A DNA stretch of 64,000 bases from Bacteroidota bacterium (GTDB lineage Bacteria; Bacteroidota; Ignavibacteria; Ignavibacteriales; Melioribacteraceae): contig JAHJUE010000010.1 in assembly GCA_018829205.1 (NCBI GenBank), forward strand, positions 186,001 to 250,000, read 5' to 3'. Below the pieces are notes generated by a model. The model ran no database searches. It saw only the letters and a list, made by a program, of their open reading frames with translations, and had not been told where the DNA came from. Made by a program: the position numbers and the translations under genes. Below, in pieces: positions 1 to 6,870 of this stretch. Within the stretch, counting starts at the first letter, position 1, and every line of letters begins with the position of its first letter.

Positions 1-243
1 TAATGTTAAGCCAAGGATTGCTCCAAGACCAAAACCAGTTGCATAGCCAATAAGGTTAAATATGTTATCCATGTGTTCAACTATATATTTCATAGCAAAA
101 ATCCAAACCAATACTTCAAAAAATCCGGTTATTCCTGCATGATATTTTCTAGACTGAATCACAAACAAAGTCCGTAGTGTTCCTAACGTTACGTCACAAA
201 TACGGAGTATCATTATTATAACTGCACTGTAAAAGACTTCCAT
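1..243 (-). CDS. UPF0316 (DUF2179/DUF5698)-type membrane protein, 3' end missing
   Basis: The minus strand reads 81 codons from an ATG at 243 to the window edge with no stop. The N-terminal part is hydrophobic, carries the LRTLFVIQSRKYHAGI segment and continues with a second hydrophobic stretch ending in GYATGFGLGAILGL. This layout (membrane helix, LRT motif, helix, glycine-rich helix) is that of the UPF0316 family of small inner-membrane proteins of unknown function; full-length members have about 170-200 residues, so roughly half is seen. It starts 31 bases after a small basic gene on the same strand and probably shares its transcript. The family call is by eye; the molecular role is not known. 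Confidence 0.72.
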   Translation of the reverse strand, partial: MEVFYSAVIIMILRICDVTLGTLRTLFVIQSRKYHAGITGFFEVLVWIFAMKYIVEHMDNIFNLIGYATGFGLGAILGLTL

Positions 244-274
244 TTTAATTCTCTAATTTTAAATTGAATAGGTT

Positions 275-400
275 TTATTGAATTAGTTCTTTTATTCTCT
301 TCTGTTCACGCTTTAATCTCTTTTCCGCCTTTCTCTCTTTTATTGTTTTAGCCGGCTTTTTTTTGAGAGATATCTTTTTGCTACTTTGATTCTTATTCAT
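275..400 (-). CDS. small lysine/arginine-rich protein, 41 aa
   Basis: A short reading frame starts at ATG 400 with a good upstream GGAG (414-405 region on the minus strand, spacing about 6) and ends at TAA 277-275. About 40% of the residues are K or R, with a helical C-terminal half (KERKAEKRLKREQKRIKEL). No family is recognised. The ribosome binding site and the tight placement before the UPF0316-type gene are the reasons to accept it. It could bind nucleic acid or simply be a short charged helix. Confidence 0.5.
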   Translation of the reverse strand: MNKNQSSKKISLKKKPAKTIKERKAEKRLKREQKRIKELIQ

Positions 401-718
401 TTTATTCTCCGTAGAATTATTCAAAATATTTTTTGTGATTCGAATAAATATTTAACAGTTTTATTTATATGTTAGATTAGTACAAAAAGAGAGCCAACTT
501 TAATTGTATTAAAACATTGATAATGTGATAGTGTAATTTGTATCTGTAATGAAATGATTGCAGAAATGAAACTAAAGAAAATATCAATCTCAGTTTTGCA
601 ACCTAATATTAAATTGCGGCTGTTAAGTTTAAAACATACAGGTTATTTCTCATTTGCGTTTCAAACTAAATTGATATTATTATTGTAAATTAGTTTTAAT
701 AATTTTTAATAATAAGAT
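401..718. other. intergenic region between divergent genes
   Basis: This 318-base AT-rich stretch separates the minus-strand small basic gene from the plus-strand sigma-54 activator and must hold both promoters. No convincing reading frame, terminator or sigma-54 (-24/-12) site was seen. Confidence 0.5.
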
Positions 719-2440
719 ATGACTGAAAACCACATTAACAGTAAAGCCTTAGCTCCGGATGGAATAATTGCTATTAATAAAGAGCAAAAGATAATAGTCT
801 TTAATGAAGCCGCTGGAAGAATTACCGGCTTCCACAATAAAGATATTCTTTCAAGGGATATAAATTTTTTATTCCAAAATTCAGATGAAAAAAAATCTTA
901 TCTTTTAAGAAGTTTATTAACTGGAGAAATTTTTTCCAATATTTCTCTAACAATAACTTGTGAAAATAATAAAGATTTATTGACAACTGCTTCAATTACA
1001 CCTTTAACTCAGCCAAATCAAGGAGTTATAGGAATTATAATAGTATTCAGGGATACTAATGAAACACTGTCTCTTCACCATGCGCTTGCCAACAAGAACA
1101 ACGAGATTTTACATGAGAAAAATAAGCTGGAAACGATCTTTAATAGCTTGCTTGAGGGAACTTTTACTATAAACTCCGATTGGGAAATTACATCCTTTAA
1201 TAAGGCTGCTGAAGAGATAACTGGTTTTAGCACATCTGAGGCAATAAATAAAAAATACTGGGAGATTCTTCTTTCAGAAGATACGAAGCAAGATTCTCAG
1301 TTAAAATCATTTATAATTGCACATCACCCAACATTGCTCAGAGAAACTACAATTATAAAAAAGAACAGGAGTCGGGTTCCGGTTAGAATTAATTCAGCAC
1401 CGTTAATGGACATATCCGGCGAAAAAATTGGGCGCGTTGTAACATTTGAAGATATAAGCATTATTAAGAACTTGTCTGATCATATTGAAGAAAGATTTCA
1501 TTTTAATAATATTATTGGGCGAAGTAAATCAATGCTGAAAGTTTACAATCTTATGCAGAACGTTATTAATACAGATAGTACGGTTCTAATAACAGGAGAA
1601 AGCGGGACAGGGAAAGAAATAATAGCGCGTTCAATTCATCTTAACAGTGAGAGAAAATCAACCCCGTTTATTGCTGTTAACTGCACCGCCTTTGCAGAAA
1701 CACTATTAGAAAGTGAACTTTTTGGTCATGATAAAGGAGCTTTTACAGGCGCGGTACATACAAAACCAGGGCGATTTGAACTTGCCGGTGAAGGAACTTT
1801 ATTTTTAGATGAAATTGGCGATATTCCATTGTCTGTTCAAGTAAAGTTACTGCGTGTGTTGGAAAACAGGCAATTTGAAAGAGTGGGGGGCACTAGTTCA
1901 CTTGAGTTAAAAGCAAGGATAATTTCGGCAACTCATAGAGACTTAGAAAAAGAAATTAGAGAGGGTCGATTTAGGGAAGATCTTTATTATAGAATAAATG
2001 TTATTAATATTCATTTACCCCCTCTACATGATCGTGAAGACGATATACCAAGCCTGGTAAATCACTTTATGGAAAAATTTAATAAAAAGTTTAAAAAGGA
2101 TATTCATTACGTATCACCTAACGCACTAAGAGTAATAACTCATTATAAGTGGCCAGGTAATATCCGTGAACTTGAAAATATAATTGAACATGCTTTTGTC
2201 GTTTGTAATTCAGATGCAATCAGAACAGAACACTTACCTGAAAAATTGCAGCTCTTAGTTGAAGAATTAAATCTTAATGATGAAAATAACCCAAATATTA
2301 AACCATTAGATAATATTGAAAAGGAACTAATAGAAAGTACCCTTAAAAAATTTAAAGGTAACCGTGTTGAAACAGCCTCTGCTTTGGGCATTAACAAGTC
2401 AACACTGTGGAGAAAAATGAAAAAATTTAATTTGAAATAA
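719..2440 (+). CDS. sigma-54-dependent transcriptional activator with two PAS domains
   Basis: A 573-aa NtrC/NifA-class enhancer-binding protein. Two PAS domains occupy about residues 10-115 and 135-245, so the input is a small ligand, redox or partner signal and not phosphorylation of a receiver domain. The AAA+ domain follows: Walker A GESGTGKE at about 293, the sigma-54 contact loop GAFTGA at 340-345, and Walker B-like LFLDEIGD. The C-terminus is a Fis-type helix-turn-helix (GNRVETASALGINKSTLWRKMKK). All hallmark residues for ATP-driven open-complex formation by sigma-54 RNA polymerase are present. The next gene is a NifX/NafY-like protein, so a role in metal-cofactor, nitrogen or redox metabolism is plausible but inferred. 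There is no strong Shine-Dalgarno before the ATG. Confidence 0.93.
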   Translation: MTENHINSKALAPDGIIAINKEQKIIVFNEAAGRITGFHNKDILSRDINFLFQNSDEKKSYLLRSLLTGEIFSNISLTITCENNKDLLTTASITPLTQPNQGVIGIIIVFRDTNETLSLHHALANKNNEILHEKNKLETIFNSLLEGTFTINSDWEITSFNKAAEEITGFSTSEAINKKYWEILLSEDTKQDSQLKSFIIAHHPTLLRETTIIKKNRSRVPVRINSAPLMDISGEKIGRVVTFEDISIIKNLSDHIEERFHFNNIIGRSKSMLKVYNLMQNVINTDSTVLITGESGTGKEIIARSIHLNSERKSTPFIAVNCTAFAETLLESELFGHDKGAFTGAVHTKPGRFELAGEGTLFLDEIGDIPLSVQVKLLRVLENRQFERVGGTSSLELKARIISATHRDLEKEIREGRFREDLYYRINVINIHLPPLHDREDDIPSLVNHFMEKFNKKFKKDIHYVSPNALRVITHYKWPGNIRELENIIEHAFVVCNSDAIRTEHLPEKLQLLVEELNLNDENNPNIKPLDNIEKELIESTLKKFKGNRVETASALGINKSTLWRKMKKFNLK

Positions 2441-2498
2441 TTTTGTGTAATTTAATCTGATTTTTAACTTAAAGTAATCTGGTCTGATTATTGTTTAA

Positions 2499-2534
2499 CT
2501 ATTCTCATGTAATATGAGGTCTAAATGAGAATAG
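2499..2534 (+). promoter_or_regulatory. hairpin enclosing the start codon of the NifX-like gene
   Basis: A perfect 10-bp inverted repeat, ctattctcat (2499-2508) and atgagaatag (2525-2534), encloses a 16-base loop that contains the likely Shine-Dalgarno (gaggt, 2516-2520). The right arm begins with the ATG itself. In RNA the start codon would lie in the stem and the ribosome site in the loop, as in translational switches or RNA thermometers. The symmetry is directly seen; the regulatory role is inferred. Confidence 0.5.
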
Positions 2535-2851
2535 TAATTTGTACAGTTGGTAAAAGAGGTGATCAGGTTATTTCAGAAACTTTGTGCGATTCAGATTACT
2601 TCATAATTTTCGATGTTTTGGAAAAGCAAATAATTGAAAAAATTATTAATAACTATAAATCATCAAGTGGCTCCGAAGTTTTTTGTGCTCAATTATTAAT
2701 TGGCAAAGGAATAGACATTGTTGTGTGTGGTAATTGTGAAGATAATGCAAAAAAGCTTTTTAATGAGGCACAAATAAAAGTACTTGAAAAATTGGATCCC
2801 AATCTTGATAGGATTTCAAATGAATTAAGATTGATACCCAATCAATCTTAG
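2525..2851 (+). CDS. NifX/NafY/NifB C-terminal-like iron-molybdenum cofactor protein
   Basis: A 108-aa protein with the dinitrogenase FeMo-cofactor biosynthesis fold (Pfam Nitro_FeMo-Co type). Diagnostic features are an N-terminal beta strand (MRIVICTVGKRGDQVI), a central FIIFD strand, the segment GSEVFCAQLLIGKGIDIVVCGNCEDNAKKLF, where the family usually has a G-x-G-D-xx-I pattern, and a C-terminal helix. Family members bind or carry Fe-S or FeMo precursor clusters; stand-alone copies occur in many anaerobes without nitrogenase. No nif structural genes are seen here, so a link to nitrogen fixation is not shown. It follows the sigma-54 activator by 84 bases, and its start codon lies in a hairpin. 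Confidence 0.78.
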   Translation: MRIVICTVGKRGDQVISETLCDSDYFIIFDVLEKQIIEKIINNYKSSSGSEVFCAQLLIGKGIDIVVCGNCEDNAKKLFNEAQIKVLEKLDPNLDRISNELRLIPNQS

Positions 2852-3029
2852 CTGCTTAAATCACTAATTATATCTCAAACAAACATTCGATAGAACAACA
2901 GAACCACAGGAAAACAAATCTACCTGACTTAAGTCAATGAATATCTATTTTTGTTTCATTAGCTTTCAACAGTAAATTTCATTAATAAGGAACTAAAAAT
3001 AAATATTTCTAAATTATAAGACTTAAACG

Positions 3030-3204
3030 GTGATTACTAAAGAATTAAAAATATCTAAAATGCTAAATGCTTACCCGCAAACTCTTGAAGTATTGTTAGA
3101 AACGAGCTCGCATTTTAATTTACTTAACTATAGAGTACTTCGGAAAACATTAGTTTCGAGGGTTACGATTGAGCAAGGGGCTATGATATCCGGTGTCAAT
3201 CTTG
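3030..3204 (+). pseudogene. DUF1858 protein, truncated at its 3' end
   Basis: From a GTG at 3030 the frame gives a typical DUF1858 domain: MITKELKISKMLNAYPQTLE, then HFNLLNYRVLRKTL and VTIEQGAMISGVNLAQ. The similarity stops at about 3204. The frame then runs on to 3284 as unrelated residues (PSLTSQCRFF and so on) that overlap a minus-strand ORF next to the endolysin. DUF1858 is a small domain (about 60 residues), found alone or in front of hemerythrin-like or other domains. The best reading is a chromosomal gene cut by the arrival of the neighbouring phage-like DNA. A short natural stand-alone protein is less likely because the tail is unlike the family. Confidence 0.6.
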
Positions 3205-3312
3205 CACAGCCTTCATTGACCTCTCAGTGCCGGTTTTTTCTTGTCCCGTCTTTTCAATCCATTTACCAATGTGCCACAGAATAGCCGGTTGAAGCAATGG
3301 GATATTCAACAT
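3196..3312 (-). CDS. short ORF directly after the endolysin, 38 aa
   Basis: The endolysin stop TGA (3315-3313) is followed at once by an ATG (3312) opening a 38-aa frame, MLNIPLLQPAILWHIGKW followed by a charged tail, which ends inside the interrupted DUF1858 gene. The TGA-ATG junction would permit coupled translation, but the frame crosses the presumed insertion junction, so it may be a truncated phage gene that reads into flanking DNA. No family is recognised. Confidence 0.25.
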   Translation of the reverse strand: MLNIPLLQPAILWHIGKWIEKTGQEKTGTERSMKAVQD

Positions 3313-3981
3313 TCACAAACCCCTTTGAATCAAACTATATAAACACTCGTGAGTTTCCTTCCCGTAAATACCGTCAATCTCTAACATGTTATCTTTTTGA
3401 AACAGCATTAAAACTTTTTCGGTATTACCGCCGAATATTCCGTCTGCCTTTCCGCACGGGTAATTTAACTTATTAAGGATATTCTGCAGCTTTACAACTT
3501 CATTCCCCCTGCTCCCCTTTTTTAATAACGGCTCCGGCAAAAGTAATGAAGAAAAAGAATTTAATCTTCTGAATCCTAAAATCTTTTCTGTTGAATATTC
3601 AGTTATACTTACCATATTATTCTGGTTGCCGCCTAGTACAAAAACATTATTCCCGCTTCTGTTAAAACCGAGAAAAAACGCTACATGCCCTTGCCATGAT
3701 TCACGGTAGTTTCTCCAGAACACAACAATATCCCCTGGCAAAGGGTCATTAATATTAATTCCAATATCTAACCACGAACGCGCGTTTGCTTTTCCTGTGT
3801 ATTCGAGTCCCGCTTTTTTACAACACCAATTAACAAATACGCTGCACCACGGAATTTCATCGTGAGAAAAATCTTTTATGCCGGATTCTTCGACGTATTT
3901 AATAATTATAGGGTTATCATTTTCCCCTTTAATTTCGCTTACCCCCAATTGCGACACCGCTATTTTTATTATGTTGTTCAT
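3313..3981 (-). CDS. phage-type endolysin: TIGR02594/CHAP-like peptidase plus peptidoglycan-binding domain
   Basis: A 222-aa lysin without a signal peptide. Residues 1-140 form a papain-fold amidase/endopeptidase of the TIGR02594 type, with candidate catalytic Cys46 (PWCSVFVNW), His99 (GHVAFFLG) and the GGNQNN motif around 117-122. Residues 150-220 are a PG_binding_1 domain (GSRGNEVVKLQNILN... GIFGGNTEKVLMLFQ). Such enzymes cut the peptide part of murein at the end of a phage cycle. Lack of a signal fits export through the holin encoded upstream on the same strand (4167-4562). A 185-base gap with low-complexity repeats separates them. Confidence 0.88.
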   Translation of the reverse strand: MNNIIKIAVSQLGVSEIKGENDNPIIIKYVEESGIKDFSHDEIPWCSVFVNWCCKKAGLEYTGKANARSWLDIGININDPLPGDIVVFWRNYRESWQGHVAFFLGFNRSGNNVFVLGGNQNNMVSITEYSTEKILGFRRLNSFSSLLLPEPLLKKGSRGNEVVKLQNILNKLNYPCGKADGIFGGNTEKVLMLFQKDNMLEIDGIYGKETHECLYSLIQRGL

Positions 3982-4133
3982 TTGTTTACCTATTATTTTA
4001 TTACTAAAACCTGAAGGTCATTAGTATTAAGAATCAAATATCAGGTATCAAGTATATCCGCCGCTACGGATCAATCACCATACAACATGTAACCTGAAAC
4101 CTGCAGCCCGCCGGAATAACAAAATCACAAAAT

Positions 4134-4174
4134 GCTGACTACTTACTACTGTCTACTGATTGCTGTTTACTGTT
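4134..4174. repeat. short low-complexity ctACTG-type repeat
   Basis: Between the endolysin and holin genes, and running into the holin 3' end, the plus strand contains several near-copies of tACTg spaced 6-13 bases (ctgactacttactactgtc and onwards). The preceding bases show similar wordy repeats (caaatatcaggtatcaagta). These resemble slippage-prone intergenic filler. No function is proposed. Confidence 0.35.
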
Positions 4175-4562
4175 TTCCCCTAAACTTATCAACAATCTTC
4201 TCCCCGGTTCTTCCAATTACATAACCGCCTATTCCTATTTTTAATAACATCCAGGCTTCATCATTTAAACGGAAAGAAAGCAAACCGAAAGAATCGCAAA
4301 TCACTAAAAGCAGGAATGTAAGCATTGTAATAGGCCGCCAGCTTCTTTGCAGCCAGCTTTGTCCCGCCGCTTCGGCTTGAATAATTTTACTTTGCGATTC
4401 TAAAAGCAAGCCTTCATATTCAAGCGCCTTGCTCATAAATTCGTTTTCAATTTTTGTAAGCTCATTTTTTAATTTATCTCTTTCTTCATCCGTTGTTGTA
4501 ATACCTTCAATTAAATCGGTTATTGGTTTTACAATCCCGCTTAAAAAATTTAATATTCCCAT
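4167..4562 (-). CDS. holin, 3TM family
   Basis: A 131-aa protein matching the layout of the 3TM phage holin family (Pfam Holin_3TM): an amphipathic N-terminus (MGILNFLSGIVKPITDLIEG), a charged helical stretch, the conserved QSWLQRSWRPITML segment, a hydrophobic helix (TFLLLVICDSFGLLSF) and a last glycine-rich hydrophobic stretch (LLKIGIGGYVIGRTGEKIV). Holins form lesions in the inner membrane that let the endolysin reach the murein. The downstream endolysin lacks a signal peptide, which fits. The start ATG at 4562 has a GGAGG ribosome site just upstream (minus-strand aaggaggacaaaATG). Confidence 0.85.
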   Translation of the reverse strand: MGILNFLSGIVKPITDLIEGITTTDEERDKLKNELTKIENEFMSKALEYEGLLLESQSKIIQAEAAGQSWLQRSWRPITMLTFLLLVICDSFGLLSFRLNDEAWMLLKIGIGGYVIGRTGEKIVDKFRGKQ

Positions 4563-4593
4563 TTTGTCCTCCTTAATAATTACTTAGAAATAT

Positions 4594-4836
4594 TTACTGC
4601 TTTTTATAAGCCGCTAGTTTTATTTCATAGATTTTATGAATGATATTTTTTTCTACGTCGTTTAATTTGCGGTACAGTCTTTCAAACCGGGACAAATAAT
4701 TCTTCTCTATTAAATTGGATTTGCTTTTTGTCTCTTCAATATCTTTTTCAATTCTTCTTATCCGCGCCCAGATCAGAGCATTTATAAAGCTTAACAGCCC
4801 GCTGATTATCCAAATGTATATTTGTTTCTCCGGCAT
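4594..4836 (-). CDS. small membrane-anchored coiled-coil protein of the lysis module
   Basis: An 80-aa protein with one N-terminal hydrophobic helix (about residues 6-24, IYIWIISGLLSFINALIWA) followed by a charged, coiled-coil-prone stretch (RRIEKDIEETKSKSNLIEKN) and an alpha-helical C-terminus. It lies 31 bases upstream of the holin on the same strand. Position and architecture resemble phage i-spanins or small accessory proteins of holin cassettes, but there is no lipobox partner and no sequence signature, so the functional class is a guess from context. Confidence 0.55.
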   Translation of the reverse strand: MPEKQIYIWIISGLLSFINALIWARIRRIEKDIEETKSKSNLIEKNYLSRFERLYRKLNDVEKNIIHKIYEIKLAAYKKQ

Positions 4837-4952
4837 TTTTATTCTCCTATTATTTCTAAGGCAAACATAAACACGCTTAACTCATTATTAGATGTAGTTT
4901 TTCTTACACCTTTTGAGATAATTATTAATTGGGAAAACGCCGGATTTTATGA

Positions 4953-5054
4953 GGTGTTACAACAAGTGCAAATAAGGTACTATCATTAACAGTTGAAACG
5001 GCGGGCAGCGGACGCTATTTTTTAACCGGAAGTACGTTAAAAAAACATGCGTAA
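4953..5054 (+). pseudogene. possible 3' fragment of a lost phage gene
   Basis: An open stretch without a start codon, preceded by a stop at 4950-4952, encodes about 33 residues (GVTTSANKVLSLTVETAGSG then RYFLTGSTLKKHA) up to TAA at 5052-5054. The composition is that of a beta-rich structural protein tail, unlike random AT-rich DNA. It overlaps the first codons of the next ORF in another frame. Treat it as a candidate relic only. Confidence 0.2.
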
Positions 5055-5295
5055 ACCGGCGGTAAATATCGAAAAGATTATTGGCGAAGATAAATTTAAG
5101 GAGTATTACAACCTTGGATTAATCAATAATACCGCATTGCGTAATTATAAAATTAAATGGGATTATTATAATCTGCGATCCTATCAATCCAAATACGACG
5201 CGATATTTATTCTTATGGATAAATATTATTTATCCTACGAATCTATTTATTCAATTCTATTCAGAAAAAATTCGGTTAAAACCCGGGGAAATTAA
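5047..5295 (+). CDS. hypothetical protein, 82 aa
   Basis: A short plus-strand frame rich in K, N and Y (MRKPAVNIEKIIGEDKFKEY, then LGLINNTALRNYKIKWDYYNLR) ending with a helical segment about finding a sibling family of HTH-like proteins (MDKYYLSYESIYSILFRKNS). No domain is recognised; the helical content and small size would fit a phage regulator or terminase-small-like protein. There is no clear Shine-Dalgarno before the ATG and a stop lies just upstream in frame, so this start is forced. It precedes the 11-bp repeat array. Confidence 0.45.
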   Translation: MRKPAVNIEKIIGEDKFKEYYNLGLINNTALRNYKIKWDYYNLRSYQSKYDAIFILMDKYYLSYESIYSILFRKNSVKTRGN

Positions 5296-5344
5296 TTCCT
5301 CCATTCAAACATGAACTAAAATTCCGGGAATACTATGATGTTTA

Positions 5345-5541
5345 TATAACTTTTCTATAATCATTGTATAATCAAAGTATAACCAAAGTATAATCCAAGT
5401 ATAATCCTCATATAACCAAAGTATAATCTTTCTATAATCTTTCTATAATCCTCATATAATCTTTCCATAAGAAAAGTATAACCTTTATATAAGATGAATC
5501 CGGTATGAATCCGAGATGAATGCGATATGAATATAATGTAG
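5345..5541. repeat. 11-bp tandem repeat array, 17-18 units
   Basis: From 5345 the sequence falls into consecutive 11-base units of the form tataatcNNNN (for example tataatcaaag, tataaccaaag, tataatcctca, tataatctttc) with starts at 5345, 5356, 5367 and so on every 11 bases to 5521, plus a partial unit at 5532. Only positions 7-11 vary much. The last four full units drift to the form tccggtatgaa. The period is not a multiple of three and is close to one helical turn. Confidence 0.9.
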
Positions 5542-5724
5542 GGATAATCTATAGGGTATTTGTGGAGGGACAACTTAACGGCGTCTTATACTTTTAATCA
5601 AAACAAAAGGCATTAATATAATCATACCCGGACTGTAATCAGTTGTATTTAAAACTACATCTAATAAACGCTCTTCACTTAATAGATTTCCGCTGCCCTC
5701 TCAAACAATATAAGGAGCAGTACA

Positions 5725-6408
5725 ATGGCAAAACTAAAAACACACGTAATGGGAAATTTAAAGGGGAAAATAGGTAATGTCACCGCGCGCACTGTCGACG
5801 GCGGCACCGCGTTTTCCGCAAGACCTTTAAACTACCATGTCAGTCAAAGCGAAGCGTCAATTAATGCGCGCAGCCGGTTTAAGGTTACATCCGAATTGGC
5901 CGCTTCGATTCTTAGTCTCCCCGATATGGGAAGAATCTGGTCAAAATTAAAACCCTCCGGGAAATCGGCAAGGAGTTTATTGATTAAGGAAAATTATCAT
6001 TTTTCCGGTATCGATAAACCTACGGCCAGAAACATTATTGGCCCGGAAGGATTCGCGCTACCATTTCAAAGCGTTGTTCTAAATAGCGGCAGTCTTGATC
6101 TGGAATTAAACGCTTTGAATACATCCGCGGATTTTTCACCTGAGGAAGTTGATCTTGGAATTTCCTGTCTGATATCGTTTTTTAATCCTGTACTTGAAGA
6201 CGAGGAGAATTTCAAAATAATCTCCCTTACCAAAACCGAAGCGGGTTTTGATTTTACCTCGGCTTATACCGGTGCCTTACCCCTTAACTTTACGCACCAG
6301 TCAATCGCCGCTAAATATCAGAATTATATAATATTCTTAGCGGCAACTTCAAAAAACAGCGTTGGTGATATAATCCAGTGTTCATCAACATACTCAAGTG
6401 AAACTTAA
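5725..6408 (+). CDS. DUF6266-like protein of phage/plasmid type
   Basis: A 227-aa protein that opens with MAKLKTHVMGNLKGKIGNVT and a segment like the DUF6266 family (short G-x-x-x-GK-x-G start, then a SARP/N..QS.A...AR..F pattern and a helical stretch, KVTSELAASILSLPDMGRIW). The rest predicts as beta-strand rich (residues 110-225). DUF6266 members are common in mobile DNA of Bacteroidota and have no known function; a structural or surface role is only suspected. A good ribosome site (aaggag, 5709-5714) precedes the ATG, and a strong terminator lies 12 bases after the stop. Base composition is a little more GC-rich than the chromosome on either side. Confidence 0.55.
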   Translation: MAKLKTHVMGNLKGKIGNVTARTVDGGTAFSARPLNYHVSQSEASINARSRFKVTSELAASILSLPDMGRIWSKLKPSGKSARSLLIKENYHFSGIDKPTARNIIGPEGFALPFQSVVLNSGSLDLELNALNTSADFSPEEVDLGISCLISFFNPVLEDEENFKIISLTKTEAGFDFTSAYTGALPLNFTHQSIAAKYQNYIIFLAATSKNSVGDIIQCSSTYSSET

Positions 6409-6419
6409 TCACCTTAAAT

Positions 6420-6447
6420 GAGGCTCCCAAACGGGGGCCTCGTTTTA
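6420..6447 (+). terminator. Rho-independent terminator after the DUF6266-like gene
   Basis: A 9-bp stem gaggctccc (6420-6428) and gggggcctc (6433-6441) with one G-T pair and a 4-base loop is followed by gtttt. It starts 12 bases after the stop codon of the upstream gene. Confidence 0.85.
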
Positions 6448-6516
6448 ATATGTTTGAGTTTACTGAATAATTTAAACGCAATTAATAATTAACCAGAAAT
6501 AAAAAGGGAAAATAAA

Positions 6517-6750
6517 ATGAGAAGATTTCATTTAACTCCGGTCTTTCAATTCTGGCTGCTTAAAGAAGAAGGGGATAAAACTTCCTATAAAGTTTTTAAG
6601 ACGAACAAAAAAACCGCGATTAAAAAATGCGCCGAAGAATTAAATCATCTCGGCAGCGGCGTTTCATTGATTATACACAAAAAGGACGGGAAATTTCAGG
6701 AAGAAAGAACCTACCCGAGGAAAGCTGATCCAAGGTCTTCAGCTGGATAA
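6517..6750 (+). CDS. DUF2188-like small protein
   Basis: A 77-aa protein. The segment SYKVFKTNKKTAIKKCAEEL followed by SGVSLIIHKKDGKFQEERTY resembles the DUF2188 domain, in which a strand and a helix rich in A-E-A are followed by L-x-I-H-x-x-DG-x-I-x-x-x-xTY. The C-terminal PRKADPRSSAG tail (like ...DPxPPxG) also fits that family. Function is unknown; DUF2188 proteins are frequent in mobile elements. The ATG is preceded by aaagggaaaataaa, a weak ribosome site. Confidence 0.6.
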   Translation: MRRFHLTPVFQFWLLKEEGDKTSYKVFKTNKKTAIKKCAEELNHLGSGVSLIIHKKDGKFQEERTYPRKADPRSSAG

Positions 6751-6771
6751 CTCTTTTATTCAAACCTTTCG

Positions 6772-6819
6772 TTAGGTTATAGCCTAATTAGTGCAAACTA
6801 TTATTAGGTTATAACCTAA
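6772..6819. promoter_or_regulatory. pair of 16-bp palindromes, likely operator
   Basis: ttaggttataacctaa (6804-6819) is a perfect palindrome and ttaggttatagcctaa (6772-6787) is the same with one change. Their centres are 32 bp apart, about three helical turns, as expected for cooperative binding of a dimeric repressor. No gene starts immediately downstream on the plus strand except the integrase at 7138; on the minus strand they lie beyond the tRNA terminators. Confidence 0.55.
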
Positions 6820-6841
6820 TTATTACAAAAATATTTAAAAT

Positions 6842-6866
6842 AAAAAAACCACCTATTAAAGGTGGT
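6842..6866 (-). terminator. Rho-independent terminator, outer tRNA remnant
   Basis: accacct (6848-6854), attaa loop, aggtggt (6860-6866); on the minus strand the stem is followed by a run of seven T. It is nearly identical to the hairpin at 6959-6977 and stands behind the degenerate tRNA end at 6871-6928. Confidence 0.8.
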
Positions 6867-6870
6867 TCTT

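Larger units (their letters stand above)
4887..5665. repeat. 15-bp inverted repeat pair flanking a 0.75-kb segment
   Basis: attagatgtagtttt at 4887-4901 is exactly inverted at 5651-5665 (aaaactacatctaat). The copies lie upstream of the divergent holin-side operon and of the DUF6266-like gene respectively, each outward of a short ORF and the 11-bp repeat array. They could be operators of one regulator acting on both divergent transcription units, or ends of a small insertion. No target-site duplication was recognised. Confidence 0.45.
3205..6750. mobile_element. probable prophage remnant or phage-derived lysis island
   Basis: The stretch starts where DUF1858 similarity ends and contains an endolysin, a holin, a small membrane-anchored coiled-coil protein, small unknown ORFs and a DUF6266-like gene. 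No capsid, terminase, portal, tail or integrase gene is present, so it is either a decayed prophage or a retained lysis module. The left boundary (about 3204) is inferred from loss of protein similarity; the right boundary is uncertain and is placed before the tRNA remnants. Confidence 0.45.

Noticed and set aside
2525-2851. Part of a nitrogenase cluster
   Set aside because: No nifH, nifD, nifK or nifB is nearby; NifX-like proteins are common in genomes without nitrogenase.
5345-5541. CRISPR array
   Set aside because: Units are 11 bases without spacers, and no cas genes are present.
5361-5573. 70-codon minus-strand frame over the 11-bp array
   Set aside because: It merely reads the tandem repeat (LYFGY-type repeats) and has no ribosome site; the 11-base period is not coding-phased.
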